Shown: positions 31,881 to 43,979, numbered from the stretch's first letter. The stretch is 64,000 bases of DNA from Hibiscus mutabilis (GCA_019671005.1 CM033752.1:4278001-4342000); one strand, 5' to 3'. Notes: a model not told the origin generated them from the letters alone. Program-made: numbers and translations.

Positions 31881-32536
31881 TGAAGAAAGGGTGCAACTTT
31901 CCGCTAACACTTCTCGGTCTATTCCTAAATACACCAGTACTATTATATATAGTTACAAGAATATAAATTTTATATTATAATATATATTTAAATACATAAA
32001 ACTATACTAACACAATATATTTTTGTATGAAAAATAATTACAGTATAAAATCAAATTAAAAATAGAGATGTGTTCTTTTAAACATCCATAAATATTCGTT
32101 TTTAAAAGAAAATCCACAAATATTGGGTACAGACGTAAATCTTTATATAAGCTGTAAAACATATATAAAAAAATATTAAAAATTTAGAAAATAATGAAAA
32201 CAAAAATTTAAATTAAAAGCCGTCACTTAACATGTAAGAATAAATAGGATAAATATAATTTTTTATATTTAAAGGTACAATTTGATATTCAAACTTTTTT
32301 TAATCTAAATAAGTATTTAAATTTAATCTCATGACTAAATTTCGTGTAATTACACACTTGTAGCATGTTTAGTTAATTAAGAGGGAGCAATCCATTTTTC
32401 GGTTAGTTTTTTCAACCAAACTGATATAATCTACCATAATTTATAAAATCAAACCAACTGAATTTTATATTTTAAAATGACATAAACAAATCGACTTAAA
32501 GTTAAAAAAAAACTTTGATAGATAAGATGTGTAAAA
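31881..32536. other. AT-rich spacer
   Basis: No gene, RNA gene or clear element ends seen. The base composition is like that of the surrounding intergenic DNA. Confidence 0.4.
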
Positions 32537-34840
32537 TTTACTCTACCAGGCCTTTTAGCCTTTTAGTTTTAGCAATTAGGAGTTCAGTTTATGGTTTATG
32601 AGTTTAGTTTTAAGGTTTAAAATTTAAGGTTAGTGTATAGAATTTAGGGTTTAATGTTTATAGTTTAATTTTTAAGATTTAGGGTTACGAATTTAAGATT
32701 TGAGTTTTATAGTGTAAATATGTAGGTTTGTCTAAAATATTTTTTTAGTTTGGGTAATTATTTCATGCATATTAAAAAGTTTTTAACCGCCTATGTATGG
32801 AATAATTACCCATAAAACCAAGGGCAAATGCTTTAAGGGACCAGTGGGGGCCACAACCCCACCAAAATTTTGGGAAACTTGAATTTTGTCCTTAAAATTT
32901 TTAAAAATTTTAATTTGGCCCACCAAGATTTTTAAAAATTCATATTAAGTTTCAAAATTTTGAATATTTTTAATTAAATCCTCTCTCGAATTTTTAAATT
33001 TTTTGTTAAATCTGTCAAAATCATTAAAAATTTTAGTTAAACCCTCAATTTTTTTTGAAAATTTTCGTTTAATCCTCCAAAAGTTTTAAAGATTTAAGTT
33101 GGGCCCCTCAAACTTTTACTCTAAGTTCTGCCGCTGCATAAAACAATCGTATTTATACTATATAAATATGGATTACTATCTCATACACATGCGGTGGAAA
33201 TTTTTTGTTTCCACAAATGCCTTAATTTTAAGGTTTTAGTTTATGACTTAGAGTTTAGGGGTTTTAGTGTAGGGATTTAGAATTTAGGGTTTATGGTTAG
33301 AATTAGGGTTTAGGGTTTAGGGTAATACGGTTAGGGATTTAGGTTTTAATCTATAAACCCTAAATTTTAACCCTAAATTTTAAATTCTATCAACAGTCCT
33401 TAAATTCATAACTATTACACTTAAAAACCATAAGCAGAGTCCCTAAACCCTAAAACTAAGGAACTTGCATAAAAAAAGTTTCCACAAGCGTTTGTGCATA
33501 GAATAATTACCCTATAAATACACTATAATATATATACATTAATATCTTTTTCTTTGAAAAAAATATATACATTAATATCTATAATATAATAAAGATTAGT
33601 AACACATATAAAAAAACTACATAGTGATGAAAATACATGAAGAACACATTAAGAGGACCAAAATAAATTAAATAAATATAAAATGGATGAAATTTACTCT
33701 ACCAGGCCTTTTAGTTTTAGCAATTAGCGGTTTAGTTTAGGGTTTATGAGTTTAGTTTTAAGGTTTAAAATTTAAGGTTAGTGTATAGAATTTAAGGTTT
33801 AATGTTTATAGTTTAATCTTTAAGATTTAGGGTTACGAATTTAAGATTTGAGTTTTATAGTGTAAATATGTAGGTTTGTCTAAAATATTTTTTTAGCTTG
33901 GGTAATTATTTCATGCATATTAAAAAGTTTTTCACCGCCTATGTATAGAATAATTACCCATAAAACCAAGGGCAAATGCTTTAAGGGACCAGTGGGGGCC
34001 ACAACCCCACCAAAATTTTGGGAAACTTGAATTTTATCCTTAAAATTTTTAAAAATTTTAATTTGGCCCCTCAAGATTTTTAAAAATTCATATTAAGTTT
34101 CAAAATTTTGAATATTTTTAATTAAATCCTCTCTCGAATTTTTAAATTTTTTGTTAAATCTGTCAAAATCATTAAAAATTTTAGTTAAACCCTCAATTTT
34201 TTTTGAAAATTTTCGTTTAATCCTCCAAAAGTTTTAAAGATTTAAGTTGGGCCCCTCAAACTTTTACTCTAAGTTATGCCGCTGCATAAAACAATTGTAT
34301 TTATACTATATAAATATGGAATACTATCTCATACACATGCGGTGGAAATTTTTTGTTTCCACAAACGCCTTAATTTTAGGGTTTTAGTTTATGACTTAGA
34401 GTTTAGGGGTTTTAGTGTAGGGGTTTAGAATTTAGGGTTTATGGTTAGAACTAGGGTTTAGAGTAATACGGTTAGGGATTTAGGTTTTAATCTATAAACC
34501 CTAAATTTTAACACTAAATTCTAAATTCTATCAACAATCCTTAAATTCATAACTATTACACTTAAACCCCTAAACCATAAGTGGAGTCCCTAAACCCTAA
34601 AACTAAGGAACTTGTATAAAAAAAGTTTCCACAAGCGCTTGTGCATAGAATAATTACCCTATAAATACACTATAATATATATACATTAATATCTTTTTCT
34701 TTGAAAAAAATACATACATTAATATCTATAATATAATAAAGATTAGTAACACATATAAAAAAACTACATAGTGATGAAAATACATGAAGAACGCATTAAG
34801 AGGACCAAAATAAATTAAATAAATATAAAATGGATGAAAT
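32537..34840. repeat. Tandem duplication of a 1.15-kb unit with TTTAGGG-like words
   Basis: Unit 1 at 32537-33693 and unit 2 at 33694-34840 begin with the same ATTTACTCTACCAGGCC tract and end with AAATGGATGAAAT. Identity is roughly 97 percent by eye. Each unit holds a run of degenerate plant-telomere-like words (TTTAGGGTTTAGGG near 33305-33323), first forward then reversed, plus a 60-bp palindrome with GGTAATTATT...AATAATTACC ends (about 32753-32812). No gene. Confidence 0.8.
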
Positions 34841-35480
34841 TGCAAGAAGAAAATAAAATGGAGAAACTGAAAATGACAAATGAAATGACGATGTTTTTTG
34901 GGGAAAATTAGCTTGACAACTGACATCAGAACGACGTCGTTCAGCTTACGCCATAAACACACCAATCAATAAAAAATCATTTTACAAGTTTTTTATTAAA
35001 AAAATATGTGCTTTCTCTGTTTTTTTTTCCTCTGAGTCTACCTTTAACCTAAAAGCAACCATGTTCATTGACATCGTCGATGGTTACCTTCGATGGCCAA
35101 AGTAACCTAAAAACGTCAAAAATATGTTTTTATTCCCTGAGCTCTGATCTAACCACTATTTCACCGGAATCAAACTAAAACGACATAAATTTAAATACTG
35201 ATTTTTTTTCTTGGTAATAATTTTTTTTACGAACCAAAGCTTCCCTCGGGGTTTAACGGTGTTTAGGATTTAGAGATTAACCGATAGGTTTTAGTTTGTT
35301 GGACTTGGATCATGTTGAAATGGAATGTAAACGAATAATGGGTTGGTGTTTGTAACGGGTAAATGGATTATGTAATAAAACCAATAAAGATATTATTTCC
35401 CAATAAAGACTGTGTAATAAAAAACAACTGCGATAGAGTTTTTTTTTATGATAATTAATATTACTATTTTAAAATTTAAA
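34841..35480. other. Spacer without recognised features
   Basis: AT-rich with a few GC-richer stretches (around 35040-35110). No gene or repeat boundary that I can support. Confidence 0.4.
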
Positions 35481-35484
35481 TTTA

Positions 35485-36390
35485 TGTAATTAGTTGGTCT
35501 AATAAGATGGGACATTAGATTCTTTAAGTCAAGATAGATATTCGAATCTTGAGGTTGAGAATAAAACAAAGGCTTAATATAATATAAGTGTCTAAACTAC
35601 ACCTATTTTTAACTCTATGTGCCTAAATTTTTTGGTAAAAATAGGTGTTTAACGTTTATGCTGTTATAATTTTAGGTGACTGGTCGTTAAAGGTTGTTTT
35701 AAAATAAATCCGTTATCAATCAATGCTTGACATATGACAATATTTTTATGTTTTTAATTTTTTTTTAAAAAAACTTTAGATTTTTTTTTTTAAAAATCAA
35801 AATTCTCAAAAACCATCCCTTCAATCATTGGACCAGCCAGCCATTCCCACAACGTTTCGTCATCGAAAACTAAAGAACGGCATAACACCTGAACGACGAT
35901 TTTATATTCTTCGTTCAATATTCGACTGACACGTCGTTCGCTAATTTCTAACTATGACACATTTGGAGATATGACCATCTGAATTTGATGACTGAAGGGG
36001 TGGAGGTCGACGACGGCGATTGATAACATTAGCGGTGAGGGTTTGAAATTTTTAGGAATTGGGGACTATTTTAGGATTTTTTAAAAATTTTAAATCATTA
36101 AAAATAAAAAAATAATAATCAAAATAAAGTAGGAATTAAACATGCAATGTGTCAAATTTTAATTGGTTATCATATTTTTTAACAACATATAACTATCAGG
36201 CAATAGGCATCTAAAATTAACGAAATGAAACGTTATGCACCTATTTTTACCAAAAAATAGTTTAGGCACATGAAATTAACAAGAGGTATAGTTCGTACAC
36301 TTATTTTTATATTAAGCCTAAAACAAGTTGGGTTGGAGAGTCACCATAATAAGTCTCTACAGTGCCTGAATTAAATTAACAGACCAATAA
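35485..36390 (+). mobile_element. Possible SINE, interrupted by an inverted-repeat element
   Basis: 35485-35570 has a tRNA-like shape, with a TTGGTCTAATAAGATGGG start and a B-box-like ATATTCGAATCTTG. After the inserted element (35571-36318) a tail GGAGAGTCACC...GTCTCTACAGTGCC continues to about 36390. A weaker relative may lie at 12350-12425. Low confidence. Confidence 0.35.
35571..36318. mobile_element. Non-autonomous Mutator-like inverted-repeat element
   Basis: The ends read GGCTTAATAT and (reversed) GGCTTAATATAAAAATAAG, beginning inverted repeats of about 150 bp that share GTGCCTAAA and TTTTTTGGTAAAAATAGGTG. The target duplication is 9 bp with one mismatch (TAAAACAAA at 35562-35570, TAAAACAAG at 36319-36327). 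No coding region. Confidence 0.7.
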
Positions 36391-36566
36391 ATCAAATATC
36401 GACATTTATATATAAAACAATTAAAAACGTAGTTATATTATGTTAGTTAAATTTGTCTGAAAAATTAAATTTCCTTATAATCTTTCTCATTACTAAAATT
36501 AGTGTCTAAGTCCACCCTACATGAATAATGAATATAAACAAATAGATAAGGCCAAGACAAATATAG

Positions 36567-36600
36567 AACATTTACACAAATAATACATGCTAAAATACAT
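36567..36600 (+). promoter_or_regulatory. Conserved upstream block of RING-H2 copies (copy 3)
   Basis: A diverged form of the shared block (TTTACACAAATAATACATGC) before the truncated third RING copy. Confidence 0.3.
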
Positions 36601-36718
36601 TAATGAAATAGAAACTAGAATCTGTTTAAAGCAATTGCATGCATCATCAACATCCCTATAAAAATCTTCTCTTTCCTTTCGACTTTTATTCAAGTCTTTT
36701 AATTTTTCCTACGTTGAC

Positions 36719-36895
36719 ATGGCGGATACTCTCGCCCGAACCCAACACTCTCCCCGGGTTGTCTTTGTCATGATCAACCTTAACGGCAGTGGAGCCGCCG
36801 GCGAGAACAGTAAACCTGGGCCGCCGCCGGCTTCGGAAGCTTCGATCGAAGCAATGCCGAGGATTAAAGTGAAATAGGGTGGCGGCGATTGTTGT
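36719..36895 (+). pseudogene. Truncated RING-H2 gene copy (third copy)
   Basis: It matches the first 59 codons or so of the intact copies, from MADT on. A TAG at 36875 (from GAG in the VKES tract) stops it after 52 codons, and homology ends at about 36895, within the first cysteine pair of the RING, where unrelated AT-rich sequence starts. About 270 bp of upstream flank is also shared with the intact copies, so this is an old gene duplicate, later broken, not a retrocopy. Confidence 0.8.
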
Positions 36896-37195
36896 ATCCA
36901 ATCATTTTTTTATTTTTTGATTATTCGGATTTGATTCGGATAGTTATTTCACATTCTGATCGAATATCTGAATATCCGAAAATCTAAAATTCAAAATTTT
37001 GATGTATGTGAATCTTGTTATATTCAATATTTTTACTTGTTAATATGAAAATTTGAGTTTTTATATATATTAAAATCGTATATCCGATTTTTTTGGATCA
37101 TATACGGATCGCTAATTTACCGGTCCAAAATTTTGAATATCCGAACTTTCGGATCTTATCCAAAATCCTAAATGTACACCCCTATTTAGGGTGAG
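36896..37195. repeat. Possible small MITE rich in CCGAATATCC words
   Basis: It contains ATTCGGAT/ATCCGAAT words in both orientations (for example 36927-36945 and 37136-37160) and ends in AATGTACACCCCTA, a common edge of small hAT-type elements in plants. It begins exactly where homology to the RING gene stops. The boundaries are not proven. Confidence 0.3.
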
Positions 37196-37756
37196 TTTAT
37201 AGTTTAGATGTATAGAGTTTTAGGGTTATAGAAAAAGATATTCTTAAATGAGTTGAATTATTTTCAAGGAAATCCACTTAAATGAGGTTATCATTAAATG
37301 TCACTGGAGAATCCTTTATTTAATCAAGGTTATTAAACGCTTATTATCCTATGCTTTGTGATATAGATTTGATAAAACCTTATTTAAAAATTTTATATAA
37401 ATAAATAAAACAGTGATAGATTTAGAAATTCAAGAATGATGTGCAAAATATTTTTTTCTCGAATGAGTATATAGTTATTTTTACTTTTACATATTAAATT
37501 AATTTTTTAAAATAAATCAACACTAAATTAAAATTGGTTTCTAAAAAATGAGATGCAATTGCTCACTTGGATAACTAGGTCTTTAAAAGACCTTAAAAGT
37601 AATTAGATCTAAAAAAAATTGATGGTAAAAATTATTTTTTTCTTTTTAAAATTCATAAGTATATTTAAAAATGATTGATAAAAAATAGGGGTCACAACCC
37701 CTCACTCATAAAATATTTAGGTTTATGCAAACATAAATATTAATTTTATAGATTAA
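37196..37756. other. AT-rich spacer
   Basis: No gene or clear repeat ends seen. Confidence 0.35.
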
Positions 37757-38200
37757 AAAATGCTCCTAACGTTTAATTGGGTAGTCACATTAGTTCATAT
37801 TCATTTTTTGAAGCACTTTAACCTTCAATATTTTATTTTGGGTCAAAACGGCCCTTCCGTGATTGAAAATTGTTCGTCAACTAATGATAAATAACTTGAA
37901 ATGACTTGACAGAATGACACGCCAATAGAAAAAATAGTTCTATATTTATATAATTTTATAAAATTATTTTTGACTAATGTGTCATTTTATTAAGTCAGCA
38001 TCTTTATCTATATGACATTGTTATATCAATGTGCACTGTCATGTATGTTTAGCACATCATTTCAAGCCATTTACCGTTAGTCAACTAATAGTTTTCATCT
38101 ATGGAGGGCCCATTTTGACCTAAATTGAAAAGTGCTTCAAAAAAAGAATAGGCCAAAGTGACTATCAAATTAAAAGTTAGAGACTTTTTTTACATTACGT
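37757..38200. mobile_element. Foldback element with long inverted repeats
   Basis: The left arm (TAGTCACATTAGTTC... TTTTTTGAAGCACTTTAA) recurs reversed at the right end (...TAAATTGAAAAGTGCTTC, GTGACTATC), so the arms are about 150-190 bp each around a short AT-rich centre. Exact ends and target duplication are unclear. No coding region. Confidence 0.55.
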
Positions 38201-38420
38201 CAATTGTATATAATATTATATATTTATAAAATATATTTGAGTACACAAAACTAAACAAATACACTACACTTTTTATGGAAAATAGATACGGTACAAAATT
38301 AAATTAAAATTAGAGATGTAATTTTTAAAACACTGATAAATATTAATTACTTCATCGTTAAATTTGTCTTTTTTAACTTTTGATAGTTAAGTTTTTAGAT
38401 CTTGAATATGATCATTTTAA

Positions 38421-41072
38421 GGTAAATTTTACAACGTGCGACGAACACTGCTGAACACTATTATCGCTGAACATCGTTAAATTAATTAATAAAAAATAAA
38501 AATTTTAAAGACTCAACATATAATTAATAATTATTTAATAAAAATCAATTAAATTATTTTTCATATATTTTAATTTTTTGAATTTTTTTAATAAGGGTAA
38601 ACTACATATTTAGTACCTCACCTATTTTTGTATTTCTATTTTGGTACTCAAACTAATATTTTTAGTAAAATGGTACTTAACATTACGTATTATTTCTATT
38701 TTGGTACCATGACTGTTAAAAAAAAGCAAAAATAGTGATGTTGCTTGGTCAAATAACAATTTTAGTCCCTAAAACTTATATAATCTATCAATTTAGTCCA
38801 AAATATTATCAATTTAAACATCTATTCTTTCTTCTTCTTCCATTAGAAGTATGAAAAACTAGGTATCGAACATCTTCCTCATTGTCACTACACTTTCCTG
38901 CAAATTTTCATTGATTATTTTTTTAATTCCTCCAAAAACAATATCGACTTTAATAACAACAAATAAAAATAAAGTATGAAAAAGTGAAAATCAACTAAAA
39001 CCTACAAGAGCAAGAAGCGCAAAAAATAATATTCATCATGCTGTCATAGCCGATTCCCCAATGGTGTTGGGTTTCTTCAAAATTAAAATGAAATGAAATT
39101 AAAGTGGATGATTGTATATTAAAATTGGATCACACAACCATCCCCAAATTGAGAACATTAAGTACTTTCAAGAAAACGCAGCTCGTTTGATGCCATGTTT
39201 TTCTGCAATTTCCAGTGCCCAACCTAAGATCTGATCTGCAATCACACACTTAATCTTCCTTTCTGATTCATTGATGTCTTCAACAAGCTCCTCTATTTTC
39301 CCTGACATGGTCTGCAATATTGCTTCAGATATCTTGCCTGATTGTTTCCTTTCCTCCGCCGATCCAATTTCGTCCAGAACAGAAACGAGACGAATCCAAT
39401 CACCCACATCTTCTTCCTTCGATGCCAATATATCCATGGCATTTCGATGATTAAACTCCATGTTAACAAATGTGATTTGGAAGCCATGTTTGAGTAAACA
39501 TGATGAGAGCTCCATTAGAGGAATTGCATGGCCCAGTGCTGAATATGGAATCACCAAAATATGTGGGGTTTCTATGCTTTTTTGATGCTTGAAATCAGAG
39601 TTTTGCTTTTAAGATTTTTATTATGGAGATGAATGAAACACACAGTAGAGACATGGTCTTTTCATATTGTTCTTAGTGAAGGGACCTCATCTTCTTCTTT
39701 GTTAACTTAAGAATGATGCATTGTTTCAATGAATTATTGAACTCATTTTGTTTTCATTCACCTACTGACATTGACCTTTCTGAATTCATGTGGATATCTT
39801 CCCTGGGTTTCATATTGTTTGCACTCTCAAATAATAGAGGTTGTTCTAAAGCTAACACAGTTTTTCAATTTTCGTACACCTGAAAATATGAAGGAGAATT
39901 TAGGCTAAAAATCAATCATTCTCTATCTCCACCAATTTAAGCCAACATTCTGAATCCATTGCACAACTAACAACGCAGCTTGCGTCTCCATGATTGTATC
40001 ATCCATGTAATTAGGTTGGCTGGAGTCCCATAACGAAGGCCTTTACTGTTCGGTTAAAATTGAATTAATTGATTAAATTAAAATTTAGTTCAATTAATTG
40101 ATTGTTCAGTCTGTTAATGGTTAAAGATTTTTTTTAATTTAGTTAACAGTTAATTCGATTCAAAGTTTAATAAATTATCCGAAATTTTAATATATAATTA
40201 ATATATTTTTAATTTTAACCCGAAATTGATTCTATATTAATTGACTCATAGCAATAACATATGGGTTTCTTCTACTTTGAAAAACTGTGCTAGCTTTGGA
40301 TCAATCTTTATTTTGGTATCGAACATCTTCTTCATTGCTTCACATTTTTTAATTTAATTTAATTTAACTTTAATTTCGAAGAAACTCAACACCATTGGGG
40401 AATCGGCTATGACAGCACGGGATATCATTTTTTGCGCTTCTTGCTCTTGTAGGTTTTAGTTGATTTTTACTTTTTCATACTTTGCTTTTGTTGTTGTTGT
40501 TATTAAAGTCGATATTGTTTTTGGAGAAATTAAAAAAAAGTAATCGATGAAAATTTGCAGGAAACTGTAGTGACAATGAAGAAGATGTTCAATACCTAGT
40601 TTTTTTTATACTTCGAGTGGAAGAAGAAGAAAGAATAAATTTACATTTTTAATCCAAAAATTAAAAACGATGTTTAAATTGATAATATTTTGGACTAAAT
40701 TTATAGATTGTATAAGTTTTAGAAACTAAAACTGTTATTTGACCAAGCAGTGTCACTGTTTTCGTTTATTTTTAACAGTCATGGTACCAAAATAGAAACA
40801 ATACGTAACGTTAGGTACTATTTTGCTAAAAAATTAGTTTGGGTACCAAAATAGAAATACGGAAATAGGCGAGGTACTAAATATGTAGTTTACCCTTATT
40901 AAAAAATCAAAAATTTAATATATATATATATGTATATAGAAAATAATTTAATTGATTTTTTAAAATAATTATTAATTGTATGTTGAGTACTTAAAATTTT
41001 TAATATTTATTAATTAATTTAATATTGTTCAGTGATGTTCAGTGGTATTCGTCGCACGTGATAGACTCATCC
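38421..41072. mobile_element. Pack-MULE: Mutator-like element with long TIRs carrying a UGT gene fragment
   Basis: The two ends (38421-39110 and 40372-41072) are inverted copies of about 700 bp. Both begin with GG and share CACGTGCGACGAA-type ends and long stretches such as CCTACAAGAGCAAGAAGCGC and the CATAGCCGATTCCCCAATGG tract. The flanks carry a 9-bp repeat with one mismatch (TCATTTTAA at 38412-38420, TTATTTTAA at 41073-41081), as expected for the Mutator superfamily. No transposase is present. The centre contains the start of a glycosyltransferase gene plus probable upstream flank. Confidence 0.75.
39168..39575 (-). pseudogene. UDP-glycosyltransferase N-terminal fragment (UGT83A-like) inside the Pack-MULE
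   Basis: On the minus strand the reading starts at ATA (39575-39573), in place of the usual ATG, and runs ETPHILVIPYSALGHAIPLM through ELSSCLLKHGFQITFVN to EIAEKHGIKRAAFS, ending TGA at 39168. This is the acceptor-binding N-terminal domain of plant family 1 UGTs (about 135 of 450-480 residues). The conserved GHxxP tract has H and P at the right places. The sugar-nucleotide PSPG box is missing. It resembles UGT83A1-type proteins (from memory of the family). The fragment lies between the two inverted repeats, so capture by the element is the simplest reading; without a start codon and the C-terminal half it cannot make an enzyme. Confidence 0.8.
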
Positions 41073-42559
41073 TTATTTTAAACAATTAAATTTTAAAAGA
41101 TATATATTTAAAATTTACGTAATTCAAGGTTTAAATTAGTATTTCAATTTGGCTTCATGATTCAAATAACTCTTTTATTGTAATTATTAATTTGGACCAA
41201 TAAGTTGAATTTAAATACTCGTTTGAACCAGTAAGTTCATGTATCTAATTCGGTAAAAAAAACTCAAGGTACCAAAAAACAAATTTTGAACATAAACTCA
41301 AAGTACCAAATTCAACCTTAAAACCAAACTCAAGTACATAATTGAATAAAAGAATAGGTACTAAGTTGCACTTGAAACCAAATTTAGGTATCAAAATCTC
41401 CTAATTTTTTTCATAATCTCAAATAAGATTATTATTGAGATTTGAACTTTAATTAATTGTTCATATGTGACAACAAATGAAGAGTTTCACTTAGGATTTA
41501 GAGTTCACTAACACCTTGTTTGGATTGAAAATTTAAGACCACCATTAGATAGCTTAAGCTTCAAAATTCTCAAAAATGCAATTAAAATCCACATGCATTT
41601 TCCCGCTTCTTAAAATGAAGCTATCAGTTGACACTCTCCCCTCTCCCCTAGGTTGTGTTCGAAACTCATTAGGAGCAAATTCCCCCTCCCATCTCTTTAG
41701 GTAGAAATTGTTAAAAAAAGATTAGAAGATACAAAATATGAAAATGAATTTAAAGAAATTAGGCTTAAAATATGAAGAAAAAACTTTGATACAAACCCTG
41801 TAAACTTTAGTTTACACAAGTTTATATTTCTAGGGGTTAGAGGTTTAGTTTAGAATTTAAAGTTTATGAGTTTAGGTTTTAGGGTTTAGAATTTAATGTT
41901 GGTGTTTATAACTTAGGGTATAGGGTTTAGAGTTTAGGGTTTAGTTTTTAAAATTTAAAGTTAGGAATTTATGATTTGAATTTTATAGTATAAACATGTA
42001 GGCTTGTGTAAAATAAATTTTACACGTCTTGTGTATCAAAATTTTATCCCAGAAAAATTGTCATGAAATTTTTCACTATCTTATACTTTGGGTGTAATTA
42101 CCACTTTAGAACTTATTCTTCTCCTCTTTTTCTTTTTTAATCAATTTCACCATCTTCCGCCAACTATTTAATGGTCGAATTACAAATTAAGGACTCTTAA
42201 CCCTTATCTTTTCCTTTCTAATTTTCTTCATCAAATCCCACTAACTTTTAGTGGTTAAAATTCTAAACAAGTCTTAATTATTTTTTAAACTTTCAATTTA
42301 GTCCCTGAACTAATCTCAATTGTTTAGTTTCCCGATTAAAATTCCCGAAATAATTCTAATTCCCCTTTTAATAAATTGAAATATTGAAATAATTTATCGG
42401 TCTCCAAATATCAATAAAATATTTATTTTAAAACATTTCCGTCATCGGACTAATAAATCGTGGATTCAAAAATTCGAGGCTTTTACATGCCTCCCATTTG
42501 TCCAAACCCATTTTCATCCAAGATAAGCCAATTGGCCTAAATTTACTCTTTGTTGGTTT
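41073..42559. other. AT-rich spacer with a telomere-like-word tract
   Basis: No gene. From about 41815 to 42000 it has GGTTTAG/TTTAGGG words similar to those in the 32537-34840 duplication, including the shared TATGAGTTTAGGTTTTAGGG phrase and a following TAAACATGTAGG phrase. The rest is unremarkable. Confidence 0.4.
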
Positions 42560-42740
42560 GAATAGAATCTTGACTAACTCGAGGTCATATTTTCATTTTT
42601 TCATCTCGGATTACCCCACCACATGTTGATGCCTCATCGTTAATTCGAACAATGTCATCTGCATTAGTCTTGACCCATCCACGAGGAAGAATTTTTTTAT
42701 AACCATTGATATTCAACCAATTGATATCTCTAGACTCAGG
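42560..42740 (-). pseudogene. LINE RNase H start fragment, minus strand
   Basis: On the minus strand this reads ILPRGWVKTNADDIVRINDE then ASTCGGVIRDEKM, which has the layout of the RNase H domain start in plant L1 elements (GWVKLNTDG, GGVIRD). The catalytic D of the NTDG box sits in NADD. No start or end is visible and stops follow. Confidence 0.5.
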
Positions 42741-42876
42741 TAACTTGAGCAACAAATGAGTTTATATTAAATAAAATATTATATTAAGAACGAAATAATT
42801 ACTTGTTTAATTTTTTACTGTTTAGTCCCTTCTTTAAGGGGTAAAAAATAAAAAAAATATTAATATAGAATTAGTT

Positions 42877-43422
42877 TTAGTTGCAATCGGTGTTTTGATC
42901 GGAAGACGTATCTGCATCAACTCGACCCGAACCAGGTTGATTGGAGCCCTGACCCGAAACAGGTTGATTATAAGCCCAACCCGAACCCACCACACCCATC
43001 ATGCTAGCCAAACTTGCAAAAGCTAAAACCGATTGGAAAAACTCCAAGCCATTAATCTCCCCACCTTCCAAATTTCCCCGACCACCGTTTCCGCCTCTGG
43101 TTTCGACCGTCTCAGCAGGCATCGAAAATCGACAAACCGGGCATGACACGTGGATTTGTAACCATTTCTCGATACAACCCGAATGAAACATGTGCTTGCA
43201 TGGCATCTCCCTAGCTTCTTCGCCAACTTCAAACTCTTCCAAGCAAATGCTGCAATCACCGCCACTCTCTTTCACTTTAATCCTCGGCATTGCTTCGATC
43301 GAAGCTTGCGAAGCCGGAGGCTGCCCGGGTTTACTGCCAACGTCTGCTCCGTCGTCACCAAGGTGGAAAACGACGTAGAAAAGCCGACGTGGTTGTTGAG
43401 CTTGGGTCGGAGTATCAGCCAT
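42877..43422 (-). CDS. Small RING-H2 E3 ubiquitin ligase (fourth, inverted copy)
   Basis: An intact 181-residue single-exon gene starting MADTPTQAQQ. Its RING-H2 finger (CSICLEEFEV ... CKHMFHSGC ... CPVC, spacing C-x2-C-x14-C-x-H-x2-H-x2-C-x10-C-x2-C) has all eight ligands and matches copies 1 and 2 almost fully. The N-terminal part (RRLFYVVFHLGDDGADVG) and the tail, with a repeated GSGxxxNQPxSGxG motif, have diverged. The hydrophobic stretch FFQSVLAFASLASMMGVVG is kept. It faces the opposite way from copies 1 to 3, so the cluster grew by duplication plus inversion. Ubiquitin ligase activity is inferred from the finger; the substrate is unknown. Confidence 0.88.
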   Translation of the reverse strand: MADTPTQAQQPRRLFYVVFHLGDDGADVGSKPGQPPASQASIEAMPRIKVKESGGDCSICLEEFEVGEEAREMPCKHMFHSGCIEKWLQIHVSCPVCRFSMPAETVETRGGNGGRGNLEGGEINGLEFFQSVLAFASLASMMGVVGSGWAYNQPVSGQGSNQPGSGRVDADTSSDQNTDCN

Positions 43423-43692
43423 GTCAACGTAGGGAAAATCAAAGGGTTTTTTTTTTGCTAAGGAAATCGAATAAGAACTTCAAAAAGAAGAAATCTTTTT
43501 TTTGGTAATAAAAAAAGAAATCTTTTTGAGTTGAATTAAAGTCGGTAGGAAGGAGAAGAATATATAGAGGATATTGAAGATCGAAATTTCTGGAAAGTTC
43601 GAAAATATAGAAAATTCCAAGAAATTAGTTAAACAGCCTATAGGACTTTCTATTTTATTCATATATTTTATCCTATCCGGCAAATAACAATT

Positions 43693-43728
43693 ATAATTTA
43701 GCATGCATTTGTTGTGTAAAATATTTCA
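43693..43728 (-). promoter_or_regulatory. Conserved upstream block of RING-H2 copies (copy 4)
   Basis: Reverse complement of the shared TTTTACACAACAAATGCATG tract, about 280 bp before the start codon of the inverted copy. Sequence on either side has diverged from the other copies more than this block. Confidence 0.35.
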
Positions 43729-43979
43729 CTCCTATATTTTACCATTTATTGTTTTCAATTTTATCCTTATTTCTCCATTTTAGAGGACATATTCAAATTC
43801 TTGTTTGTAAATTGCAAACAACATATTATTTGGATTCATATATGAATATCGAACATCGAATATAAATATAAATATATCTAATATAAATTTAAAGAATATA
43901 TAATCACTCTAACATCTCAACTTTTTCGATGTCGTAACTGGAACTACGACGAAGTCATAATTGATTGGGAATTTGGAAG
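43729..43979. other. AT-rich spacer
   Basis: No gene or element end recognised. Confidence 0.35.

Noticed and set aside
33300..33330. True interstitial telomere array
   Set aside because: Only three near-perfect TTTAGGG units occur in a row; the rest is degenerate, so no claim of a chromosome fusion site.
42877..43461. Plus-strand open frames opposite the fourth RING gene
   Set aside because: They are mirror frames of a well-supported minus-strand gene.
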